Source: Maribacter algicola
GTDB lineage: Bacteria > Bacteroidota > Bacteroidia > Flavobacteriales > Flavobacteriaceae
Direction: 5' to 3'
Assembly: GCF_003933245.1 (NCBI RefSeq)
Contig: NZ_QUSX01000002.1
Location: forward strand, 310,001 to 374,000
DNA length: 64,000 nucleotides
Positions within the stretch are counted from its first letter, which is position 1. Each line of letters begins with the position of its first letter. Of this stretch, positions 8,880 to 16,852 are shown one piece after another. The notes under the pieces were generated by a model. The model had not been told where the DNA came from and did no database searches. It was given only the letters and a program-made list of their open reading frames with translations. The translations under genes were made by a program, and so were the position numbers.

Positions 8880-10685
8880 ATGAATAACTTAGACTACGGA
8901 ATAATAGGAAATTGTAGAAGTGCTGCATTAGTATCAAAAAGAGGCTCCATAGATTGGTGCTGTTTGCCTGAATTTGACTCTTCATCGTTATTTGCAAAGT
9001 TACTGGATGAGGAAAAGGGAGGTAGTTTTGAAATTCTGGTAGATGATTCCTATATCATAGAGCAGCGTTATAAAAAGCATACCGCTGTTTTAATAACCAA
9101 ATTCTCTTGTGGAGACGACGTTTTTGAAATTCGCGATTTTATGCCCCGCTACAGGAAGGCTGAAGGCGGTTATAATTCACCTCCCGAGCTAATCAGATAC
9201 ATTAAACATGTAAGCGGTAAACCTAAGTTTAAGGTATGCTTTAACCCCAAATTGGAATATGCCCATGGTAAAACGGATACCTATGTCAAAAAGAACTTTG
9301 TAGTAAGTCTTACCCATGGAGAAAAGTTCGATACCTGTTTTCTGTATACCTCATTTAATAAAAATGCCGTAGTTGATGGAAGGGAATTGGAGATAACAGA
9401 GGACGGCTATTTTCTATTGGGGTATAACGAAAAATTGTTCCAACCTACGGTTCGAAAGATGTACACCGAATTGGAACGAACCAAGGTGTATTGGTTGAAT
9501 TGGAGCAGTAAGACTCCTAACTATAGAAAGTACAATTCCCAAATCAGTAGAAGTGCCATCACCCTTAAACTCTTGACCTATGACAAATCGGGAGCGGTTC
9601 TGGCCGCAGCCACGACCTCGTTACCGGAAACGATAGGGGAGGTCCGTAACTGGGATTACCGTTTTTGCTGGATACGGGATGCTTCCATGGCCATTAAGGT
9701 GATCGGTGAACTGGGGCATAGGAATGTTGCCAAGAGATATCTGCAATTTATCGTAGATCTCATTCCAGATAAGGATGAGAAACTACAGATTATGTATGGC
9801 ATTAACAAGGAGAAAAAGTTAACGGAACGTACCTTGGACCATTTAGCGGGCTATAAAGGTTCCAAACCGGTACGAATTGGGAATGCGGCCTACAAACAAC
9901 GGCAAAATGATATCTATGGCATTTTGATGGATGTTATTTATGAGCAACTTTCAAAGTATAGTAATGATACGGAAAACGGTGAGGATTTATGGGGCATTAC
10001 CAAAGGAATCGTATGGATCGTTTCCCATCACTGGAAGGAGGCGGATAAGGGTATTTGGGAATTTAGGACAGAGGATAGACACTTTACTTTTTCAAAAGTA
10101 TTGTGTTGGGTCGCCATTGATAGGGCCATCAAGGTAGCCAGATTGTTCAGAAAGACCCATAAACTGGAAAAATGGACTCAATTGGAGCAGGAGATTAAAA
10201 ACGATATCCACGCCAATGCTTGGAATCCGGAAGTCAACGCCTTTACCCAATCCTATGGTTCACCGGATATGGATGCTTCGGTCCTGTTGATGGAATCCTA
10301 CGGATTTATCCATGCCAAAGATCCTAAGTTCGTAAGTACGGTACATGCTGTTGAACGGGAACTTAGTAATGATGGTTTATTATATCGATATAAAAATGAA
10401 GATGACTTTGGCCTGCCCTCTTCCTCATTTACCATTTGCACTTTTTGGTTTATCAACAGCCTTTTCAAAATAGGGGAAACGGAAAAGGCGATGAAGCACT
10501 TTGACACCCTTTTGTCCTACAGTAATCATTTAGGTCTCTTTAGTGAAGATATTGATTTTAAGACCAAAAGATTGCTTGGTAATTTTCCCCAAGCCTATTC
10601 ACATTTGGCCTTAATTGAATGTGCCATTAACTTTTCCAGACAGGAAAGCGAGGAGCAAGTAATGGCATCGATTAACAAACTGTAG
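8880..10685 (+). CDS. Glycoside hydrolase family 15 (glucoamylase or GH15 trehalase)
   Basis: A 601-residue cytoplasmic GH15 protein. Seen: the N-terminal beta domain opening (IGNCRSAALVSKRGSIDWCC), the (alpha/alpha)6 barrel with RNWDYRFCWIRDASM, the acid region WEFRTEDRHFTFSKVLCW, and SPDMDASVLLM. There is no signal peptide. GH15 includes glucoamylases, glucodextranases and bacterial trehalases; the direct divergence from the trehalose synthesis gene (102 bases between starts) favours trehalase, by inference. The 3' end overlaps the convergent decarboxylase gene by 14 bases. Confidence 0.88.
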   Translation: MNNLDYGIIGNCRSAALVSKRGSIDWCCLPEFDSSSLFAKLLDEEKGGSFEILVDDSYIIEQRYKKHTAVLITKFSCGDDVFEIRDFMPRYRKAEGGYNSPPELIRYIKHVSGKPKFKVCFNPKLEYAHGKTDTYVKKNFVVSLTHGEKFDTCFLYTSFNKNAVVDGRELEITEDGYFLLGYNEKLFQPTVRKMYTELERTKVYWLNWSSKTPNYRKYNSQISRSAITLKLLTYDKSGAVLAAATTSLPETIGEVRNWDYRFCWIRDASMAIKVIGELGHRNVAKRYLQFIVDLIPDKDEKLQIMYGINKEKKLTERTLDHLAGYKGSKPVRIGNAAYKQRQNDIYGILMDVIYEQLSKYSNDTENGEDLWGITKGIVWIVSHHWKEADKGIWEFRTEDRHFTFSKVLCWVAIDRAIKVARLFRKTHKLEKWTQLEQEIKNDIHANAWNPEVNAFTQSYGSPDMDASVLLMESYGFIHAKDPKFVSTVHAVERELSNDGLLYRYKNEDDFGLPSSSFTICTFWFINSLFKIGETEKAMKHFDTLLSYSNHLGLFSEDIDFKTKRLLGNFPQAYSHLALIECAINFSRQESEEQVMASINKL

Positions 10686-12123
10686 TTTTAGAGGAAACCG
10701 ATTTCTCTGCCAATGAAACTATCTTGTCCAGCAGTTTTTGAAAATGGTCCGTTGTGGTGAAAGGGTTCATTACTGTGACCCGTAAATAGTGCCAACCGCG
10801 TAACTTGGTCTGCACTATGTAGAATTCACCATCTTCCAATAGTTGGTGCCGTATTTTGGCATTTAATTCGTTCAATTGTATTTGTGACAAATTTGAATCG
10901 ACAAATCGAAAACATACAATATTGGCCATAGGCGTTACGGCCAAATGAAATGAAGCGTGATGTTCAATTATATCACCAAAGGATGCACCCATATCATACA
11001 ATTGGGTTACGTAGGCATCAAAAACCGCTTCGCCATAGTATTTGAGCATAGTATACCAATGGATGCTCATCATGGTCTTTGTACATTCAAAGGTTCTCTT
11101 CCCTGAATTGTACCAATCCTCATGGTCTGAATCTGTGAGGAGATAGTCCGCCTTTTGGCTAAAGGTGGCATTGGCATACATTCCATTTTTTAGGAGTAGG
11201 GCAGTGGTTATCGTTGGCAACATCATCATTTTGTGTCCGTCAATTACCACAGAATCGGCATTTTCGATTCCTTTAAGGGTGTGTTTGTATTTTTTTGAGA
11301 AAATCCCCGCACCACCATGGGCACCGTCCACATGGAACCACACGTTGTATTTTTTTGCAAATTGACCAATAGCTTTAAGATTATCGAACATTCCCGTTGC
11401 CGTGGAAGGAGCACTTCCCACAATGGCAAAGATGGTAATTCCCTTTGCTTTGGCTTCTTTATATTTTTCTTCCAAAACGGATATATCCATTTGGAAGGAT
11501 TCGCCACACGGAATTTTTATGATGCCTTTTTCGCCCAAGCCCATAATTCTGGCCGCTCTGTCCACACAGTAATGAGCTTCCTCGCTCACCATAATACCTA
11601 GAGCACTGCTCGTTCCTGCATTCCAAACATCTTCGTTCAATATAGCTTTTCGCGCCGTTAAGAGCGCTGTGAGATTCGCCAAGGTCCCGCCGGAGGTCAG
11701 AAAACCTCGGGCATCGGCATTCCAACCTATCCGTTCACATAGTAAATCTGTTACCACACGTTCAATGGCACTTGGTGACATACCCATTTCATAGACGGCC
11801 ATCCCATTATTTAAAAGAGAACTGATCATACCCGTTAATGCTGTTATGGGAGCAGCGGGACTCACCTGATGTCCTATGTAGTGGGGATGGTGTACATAGG
11901 TTGTACGCTCTGTTATCGTCTTAAAAAGGTCGTTTTCATCACCATTCTTCAAAAAATCCTTCCAGAACTTCAGTTCTTCTTCTGGATCGTTCCAATTAAT
12001 GGCTTTTTCCGACTTTTCATTTAGTTTATCATCCAAATGGGCTGTTAGCTCATCAATTAACTGATAGCCCCTTTTTTGAAAATTCAAAGGGGAATAAACT
12101 TTAGCAAGGAGATTTTTATCCAT
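10672..12123 (-). CDS. PLP-dependent group II decarboxylase
   Basis: A 483-residue pyridoxal-phosphate decarboxylase of the Glu/aromatic/diaminobutyrate group. Seen: SGGTLANLTALL (phosphate binding), FHVDGAHGG (the Asp that holds the pyridine nitrogen) and VVIDGHKMMMLP (Lys forming the Schiff base). The common AYGG is AHGG here. Candidate substrates are glutamate, aspartate, diaminobutyrate or aromatic amino acids; the sequence alone does not decide. It is monocistronic: its own stretch begins after a hairpin terminator belonging to the next region, and its stop lies inside the end of the GH15 gene. Confidence 0.88.
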   Translation of the reverse strand: MDKNLLAKVYSPLNFQKRGYQLIDELTAHLDDKLNEKSEKAINWNDPEEELKFWKDFLKNGDENDLFKTITERTTYVHHPHYIGHQVSPAAPITALTGMISSLLNNGMAVYEMGMSPSAIERVVTDLLCERIGWNADARGFLTSGGTLANLTALLTARKAILNEDVWNAGTSSALGIMVSEEAHYCVDRAARIMGLGEKGIIKIPCGESFQMDISVLEEKYKEAKAKGITIFAIVGSAPSTATGMFDNLKAIGQFAKKYNVWFHVDGAHGGAGIFSKKYKHTLKGIENADSVVIDGHKMMMLPTITTALLLKNGMYANATFSQKADYLLTDSDHEDWYNSGKRTFECTKTMMSIHWYTMLKYYGEAVFDAYVTQLYDMGASFGDIIEHHASFHLAVTPMANIVCFRFVDSNLSQIQLNELNAKIRHQLLEDGEFYIVQTKLRGWHYLRVTVMNPFTTTDHFQKLLDKIVSLAEKSVSSKTTVC

Positions 12124-12170
12124 GAGTTAAATGTAATTTGTTCCCTTCAGTCTCACAATATCAAGTTCAA

Positions 12171-12201
12171 AAAAAGGCCGTTCAACTTGAACGGCCTTTT
12201 T
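12171..12201. terminator. Bidirectional hairpin terminator
   Basis: AAAAAGGCCGTTC pairs with GAACGGCCTTTTT around a short loop. It sits just after the stop of the minus-strand S8 peptidase gene (12221) and before the decarboxylase start, and ends S8 transcription. Confidence 0.85.
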
Positions 12202-12220
12202 AATAAATTTAATATTCAGG

Positions 12221-13621
12221 CTATTCGGTTACAGCTCGGTAAGCATTTACCCTACCTTCGCCGTGATAGAGACTTACTCCGTTGCCATCTATTTTATCAG
12301 CTGTATTCACCAATTTTTTGGTAACTTCATGTGGCGCCATGGATCCTCCATTTTTTCCGATTATCAAAGCTGCTACACCAGCCACATGTGGTGAGGCCAT
12401 ACTAGTTCCCGCACTAAAGAAATAACCTCCAGGACTGGTACTCAAAACCATATCATAAAACCAAAAATCACTTGGGCTATCAAAATCCCCTCCAGGTGCA
12501 GAAACGGTAATATGGCTTTTCCCGTAATCCGTGTAGCTTGCTGGAAGATCTAGATCACCAGTTGGGTTTTCAATCCAACTTAAAGGAGCGGTGGCGGATA
12601 CAGAAATAACATTATTTAGACTCGCCGGCAAACCTATAGCTGAACCGTTTCCATCAAAATTGGAACCGCCATTTCCAGCGGAAACAACAACAGTTACTCC
12701 ATTTTTATAAGCAAAATCTATCGCTCGTTGTTGTGCAATCCTAATTTCCGATATTAGTTTTCCAGGTACTTTAATGACGGAACCATCTTCAAGAGTAATG
12801 AATCCATTTTTATTAAAAACGGCTCCTAGGCTCATATTGATAACGTCTGAATCTATCAAGGTCGCATAGACAATACCTGCATTAATGCTACTAAATGGGC
12901 CGGAGCCAGAGTATTCCGATAACACTTTTACGGCTACAATTTCAGCGTTGGGAGCAACACCAATTACTCCGATGCCGTTATCCGCAGCTGCGATAGTACC
13001 TGCAACGTGGCTACCATGATTGAAAAAGGAACCTTCTCTTACGTTCCAATCTTCACCTGGGATGAACGATGCACTTAAACTGGTATTTAAATTGGCGGAC
13101 AAATCCTCGTGTTCGGCATCTATACCGGAATCCAATACTGCTACACGCACACCTGTTCCAGTTTGTCCTGTATTCCAAGCCTCTGGAGCATCAATGGCGT
13201 CCATTCCCCATAGTAATGGAAAATAAAGTTCATCACTACCTATACTAAGTGGGGAAGCTTGAGGATATAAATCAGGGGTTATCCATTGTACATTCAAATC
13301 AGGAACAATAGACCTTACATCACTTAAGCTACTAATTTTTGAGTTAATTTTTTCAGTAGAGCTTATAACCGCCACTCCAATTTCCGGTATGGAAGATTTT
13401 AGTGTCGCTCCCATACTTTCCAATTCAGCTAAAAATCCATCAGGAATCTCCTCGCTTTTCAAAATTACCATGAAGTCCTTTTTGAAACTGGCTTTGGCCG
13501 AAATGGCCTTTAATTCCTCGGTTTCATTAGTTTCAAATTCCGATGTACAGGAAGCTAAAATAGTTGCTCCAAGGATGATTGACCAAATGGTCTTTCTGTT
13601 CATTAAATACATTTTTTTCAT
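12221..13621 (-). CDS. Subtilisin-like S8 serine peptidase, lipoprotein
   Basis: A 466-residue S8 peptidase. It has a lipoprotein signal with lipobox ILASC (Cys near 25), an I9-like propeptide (about 45-115), and a catalytic domain with Asp164 (VAVLDSGID), His202 (NHGSHVAGT), the oxyanion Asn in VVSAGNGG, and Ser406 (GTSMASPHVAG). All catalytic residues are present, so it should be active, probably anchored outside the inner membrane or on the cell surface. Three in-frame ATGs occur in the first seven codons (13621, 13612, 13603); the true start is uncertain. It has its own terminator and no co-transcribed neighbour. Confidence 0.92.
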   Translation of the reverse strand: MKKMYLMNRKTIWSIILGATILASCTSEFETNETEELKAISAKASFKKDFMVILKSEEIPDGFLAELESMGATLKSSIPEIGVAVISSTEKINSKISSLSDVRSIVPDLNVQWITPDLYPQASPLSIGSDELYFPLLWGMDAIDAPEAWNTGQTGTGVRVAVLDSGIDAEHEDLSANLNTSLSASFIPGEDWNVREGSFFNHGSHVAGTIAAADNGIGVIGVAPNAEIVAVKVLSEYSGSGPFSSINAGIVYATLIDSDVINMSLGAVFNKNGFITLEDGSVIKVPGKLISEIRIAQQRAIDFAYKNGVTVVVSAGNGGSNFDGNGSAIGLPASLNNVISVSATAPLSWIENPTGDLDLPASYTDYGKSHITVSAPGGDFDSPSDFWFYDMVLSTSPGGYFFSAGTSMASPHVAGVAALIIGKNGGSMAPHEVTKKLVNTADKIDGNGVSLYHGEGRVNAYRAVTE

Positions 13622-13671
13622 TTTCAGTTTTAATTTTAGTTAGTGGCCTTAAGTTAAATAAATATTAAATT

Positions 13672-13697
13672 AAAACCGCTCCATTTGGAGCGGTTTT
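13672..13697. terminator. Bidirectional hairpin terminator
   Basis: AAAACCGCTCC (13672-13682) pairs with GGAGCGGTTTT (13687-13697), loop ATTT. It lies 35 bases beyond the fadE stop and ends the minus-strand fad operon. Confidence 0.85.
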
Positions 13698-13731
13698 TCT
13701 TCTGTCTAACAAAACAAAAGGGCAATCTGAA

Positions 13732-15537
13732 TTAGTCAAAGGTGTAACCCTGATCTGCAGCAACTTTATCCGCAATTTGTGTACGTAAAGCCACTACATT
13801 TGGGTTATTGGTATATTTTGTAAAACGTTTAAGCCCCATGAGCATCATACGTTGCTCATCACCTTCGGCAAAGGAAACAATAGCTTCCTTCCCTTTCTGA
13901 ATGACGATTTCCGTAGCTCGATACAAATAGAGTTTGGACATGGCAATTTGTGTCGCCTGTGCCTCCTCGCCAAAACGTTTTGCATTTTTTTCGGTTCTTA
14001 ATAATGCCGACTCCGCAAGATAGACTTGTATCAATATATCCGATGCGGCCATCAATAATTGCTGATGCTCCTCAAGGTCAGGACCAAATTTCTGAACGGC
14101 ACTACCGGCAACCATCAAGAATACTTTTTTCAATCGTTTTAATAAATCCTTTTCCTCGGCGAACAATTCTGAAAAATCCGGCGTGTCAAAAGAAGGTATG
14201 CCCATAAGTTCCTCACCAACCGCTGTGGCGGGTCCCAAAAGGTCTACATGACCTTTCATGGCCTTTTTGATCAGCATGCCCACGGAAAGCATACGATTTA
14301 TTTCATTGGTACCTTCGTAGATTCTTGCAATCCGTGCATCACGCCAAGCGGATTCCATAGGAGTATCGGCACTGAAGCCCATTCCTCCAAAAATCTGTAT
14401 ACCCTCATCCGTAGTATGCTGAACATGTTCGGAAACCGCTACTTTTAAAATGGAACATTCTATTGCATATTCCTCCACACCTTTAAGTTCTGCCTCTTGA
14501 TGGGAATTACCTTCTGCTTCCCGAATGGCGATTCTATCCTCTATATTCTTGGCTGCGCGATAACAAGCGGATTCATCCACATAGGCATTGGTGGCCATAT
14601 CCGCAATCTTTGCCTTAATGGCGCCAAAGCTAATAATCGGTACTTTGAACTGGATTCGTTCATTGGCATATTTTGTGGCCTCGTTTATGACCCGTCTTTG
14701 GGCCTCCAAACAAGCAGCTGCCAGTTTAATACGGCCAACGTTCAAGGCGTTCATGGCAATTTTAAAGCCGTTTCCGCGCTCTGATAACATATTTTCAACG
14801 GGCACCTTGGTTTCATTAAAGAATACCTGACGGGTAGAGGAGGAGTGGATGCCCAGTTTTTTCTCCTCGTCCCCTAATGTGATACCATTACTTGGGTCAT
14901 TTTCAACAATAAAACCGGTGATGTTCTTATCGTCCCCTATTCTGGCAAAAACGATGAAAAGATTGCAGAATCCGGCATTGGAAATCCACATTTTTTGTCC
15001 TGTGATGCTATAATATTTCCCGTCATCGGATAGTACCGCTTTTGTTTTACCAGAGTTGGCATCCGATCCCGCGCCTGGTTCCGTTAAACAATAGGCGCCG
15101 AACCATTCTCCCGTGGCTAATTTTGGTACGTACTTCTGTTTTTGCTCTTCCGTTCCATATAGGGTTATTGGCATAGTACCGATACCGGTATGAGCTCCAA
15201 AGGCCGTGCTGAAAGATCCAGTAGCTCCGGATATATAATCGCATACCAACATGGTTGAGACGAAGCCCATGCCCATTCCATCGTATTTTTCCGGAACGGC
15301 GATGCTCAAGAGCCCCAGTTCACCAGCTTCGCGCATGCACTCTTCCGTATAGGCATAGTCCTTTTTTTCAAAACGCTCCCAATGTGCCCAAAGCTTGCGA
15401 TCAACAAACTCTTTGGTGCTTTCGCGCATCATTTTTTGCTCTTCGTTGAGGTCTTCTAATGTGAAAATGTCTTCACAATCCGTTTCCTTTACCAGAAATT
15501 GACCACCTCTTAGTATTTCTTTATCTTTTGTTTCCAT
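13732..15537 (-). CDS. fadE: Acyl-CoA dehydrogenase
   Basis: A 601-residue FAD-dependent acyl-CoA dehydrogenase that makes trans-2-enoyl-CoA in beta-oxidation. Seen: CLTEPGAGSDANSGKTKA and MWISNAG (FAD/substrate loops), the catalytic-Glu region RIARIYEGTNEINR near 415, and a C-terminal helical extension of about 150 residues found in the roughly 600-residue Bacteroidota and Bacillus FadE type. The nearest known arrangement is the Bacillus subtilis fadN-fadA-fadE operon, and the same order is present here. A 122-base gap with a small hairpin separates it from fadA. Confidence 0.93.
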   Translation of the reverse strand: METKDKEILRGGQFLVKETDCEDIFTLEDLNEEQKMMRESTKEFVDRKLWAHWERFEKKDYAYTEECMREAGELGLLSIAVPEKYDGMGMGFVSTMLVCDYISGATGSFSTAFGAHTGIGTMPITLYGTEEQKQKYVPKLATGEWFGAYCLTEPGAGSDANSGKTKAVLSDDGKYYSITGQKMWISNAGFCNLFIVFARIGDDKNITGFIVENDPSNGITLGDEEKKLGIHSSSTRQVFFNETKVPVENMLSERGNGFKIAMNALNVGRIKLAAACLEAQRRVINEATKYANERIQFKVPIISFGAIKAKIADMATNAYVDESACYRAAKNIEDRIAIREAEGNSHQEAELKGVEEYAIECSILKVAVSEHVQHTTDEGIQIFGGMGFSADTPMESAWRDARIARIYEGTNEINRMLSVGMLIKKAMKGHVDLLGPATAVGEELMGIPSFDTPDFSELFAEEKDLLKRLKKVFLMVAGSAVQKFGPDLEEHQQLLMAASDILIQVYLAESALLRTEKNAKRFGEEAQATQIAMSKLYLYRATEIVIQKGKEAIVSFAEGDEQRMMLMGLKRFTKYTNNPNVVALRTQIADKVAADQGYTFD

Positions 15538-15550
15538 AAGCCTCTCCCAA

Positions 15551-15567
15551 TCTCTCCAAAGGAGAGA
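15551..15567. repeat. Short hairpin in the fadA-fadE gap
   Basis: TCTCTCC AAA GGAGAGA is a perfect 7-base stem with a 3-base loop, preceded by a direct CTCTCCC copy. Similar CTCTCC...GGAGAG elements are, from memory, scattered in flavobacterial intergenic DNA; this could be such an element or an mRNA processing hairpin. There is no T-run, so it is not a clear terminator. Confidence 0.35.
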
Positions 15568-15659
15568 AAAATGTCAGGTAATTTTATTAGTTAAACAATT
15601 TTTATCTATTTCGATTCCCAAATAAGTCTCACCCTTTGGTGGAGATTTAGCGGGTTTTT

Positions 15660-16850
15660 TTAATTCAAAAACTCATAAATGCCCGCGGCACCTTGACCGG
15701 TACCCACGCACATGGTGACCATACCGTATTTGCCCTGCATATTCCTTTTACGCATTTCATCAAAAAGCTGAACCGATAGTTTTGCCCCAGTACAGCCTAA
15801 CGGGTGGCCTAATGCAATGGCCCCGCCGTTTACGTTTACGATATCAGGATTTAACTTCAATTCTCGTATCACGGCAATGGATTGTGATGCAAAGGCTTCG
15901 TTCAATTCAATTAATTCTACATCTTCCTGTTTTAAACCGGCCTGTTTCAAGGCTTTGGGTACTGCAGCTACCGGACCAATACCCATAATTCTTGGAGGAA
16001 CACCGGCCGCAGCATAGTTTACCAATCGTGCAATGGGCTCCAAGTTCAGTTCTTTTACCATTTCCTCGCTCATGACCATGACGAAGGCGGCTCCGTCACT
16101 CATCTGGGACGAGTTTCCGGCTGTCACACTTCCATCTGCAGCAAATACAGGACGTAATTTTGCCAATGCTTCCAATGAAGTTCCTTTTCGAGGACCTTCA
16201 TCCTTGGTTACCGTATATTTTTTAGTGGCTTTTTTTCCATTTTCATCCACATAGGTTTGCTCGACTTCAATGGGAACGATTTGGTCTTGAAACCGATTTT
16301 CCGCTTGGGCCTTTAAGGCTTTCATATGGGAATTATAGGCAAACTCATCTTGGTCCTCCCTTGAGACTTTAAATTCCCTGGCAACGGCCTCAGCGGTATT
16401 TCCCATGCCCCAATAGTAGTCTTCGTGTCCGGATTTTACCAAATCATAGTTGAGTTCGGTCTTATATCCGGTCATGGGTACGGCACTCATACTTTCCGCA
16501 CCTCCAGCAATGATGCAATCTGCCATTCCCGATTGGATTTTGGCCGTGGCAATCCCTATGGTTTCTATCCCGGAAGAACAAAAACGGTTGACCGTAACTC
16601 CTGGAACATCGACTATGTCCAAGCCCATGAGTGAAATCAGCCTTGCCATATTGAGTCCTTGTGATCCTTCAGGCATAGCGTTGCCTACAATGACATCATC
16701 GATTCTTTTTTTGTCGAGACCGGGTAATTCCTTCATCATATATTGGATGGTCTCTGCTGCCAGTTCATCCGTTCTTTTGAATCGGAATACGCCTTTGGGC
16801 GCCTTTCCTACCGCGGTTCTATATCCTTTTACTATGTATGCTGTTCTCAT
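15660..16850 (-). CDS. fadA: Acetyl-CoA C-acyltransferase (thiolase)
   Basis: A 396-residue thiolase that cleaves 3-ketoacyl-CoA with CoA to release acetyl-CoA, the last step of beta-oxidation. Seen: nucleophile Cys91 in VNRFCSSGIET, the NEAF motif (ELNEAFASQS), GGAIALGHPLGCTGA with the catalytic His, and the C-terminal Cys in TMCVGTGQGAAG. Length and motifs are those of a full, active degradative thiolase. It begins 2 bases after the stop of fadN, so the two subunits are translated from one message, as in multienzyme beta-oxidation complexes. Confidence 0.95.
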   Translation of the reverse strand: MRTAYIVKGYRTAVGKAPKGVFRFKRTDELAAETIQYMMKELPGLDKKRIDDVIVGNAMPEGSQGLNMARLISLMGLDIVDVPGVTVNRFCSSGIETIGIATAKIQSGMADCIIAGGAESMSAVPMTGYKTELNYDLVKSGHEDYYWGMGNTAEAVAREFKVSREDQDEFAYNSHMKALKAQAENRFQDQIVPIEVEQTYVDENGKKATKKYTVTKDEGPRKGTSLEALAKLRPVFAADGSVTAGNSSQMSDGAAFVMVMSEEMVKELNLEPIARLVNYAAAGVPPRIMGIGPVAAVPKALKQAGLKQEDVELIELNEAFASQSIAVIRELKLNPDIVNVNGGAIALGHPLGCTGAKLSVQLFDEMRKRNMQGKYGMVTMCVGTGQGAAGIYEFLN

Positions 16851-16852
16851 TT

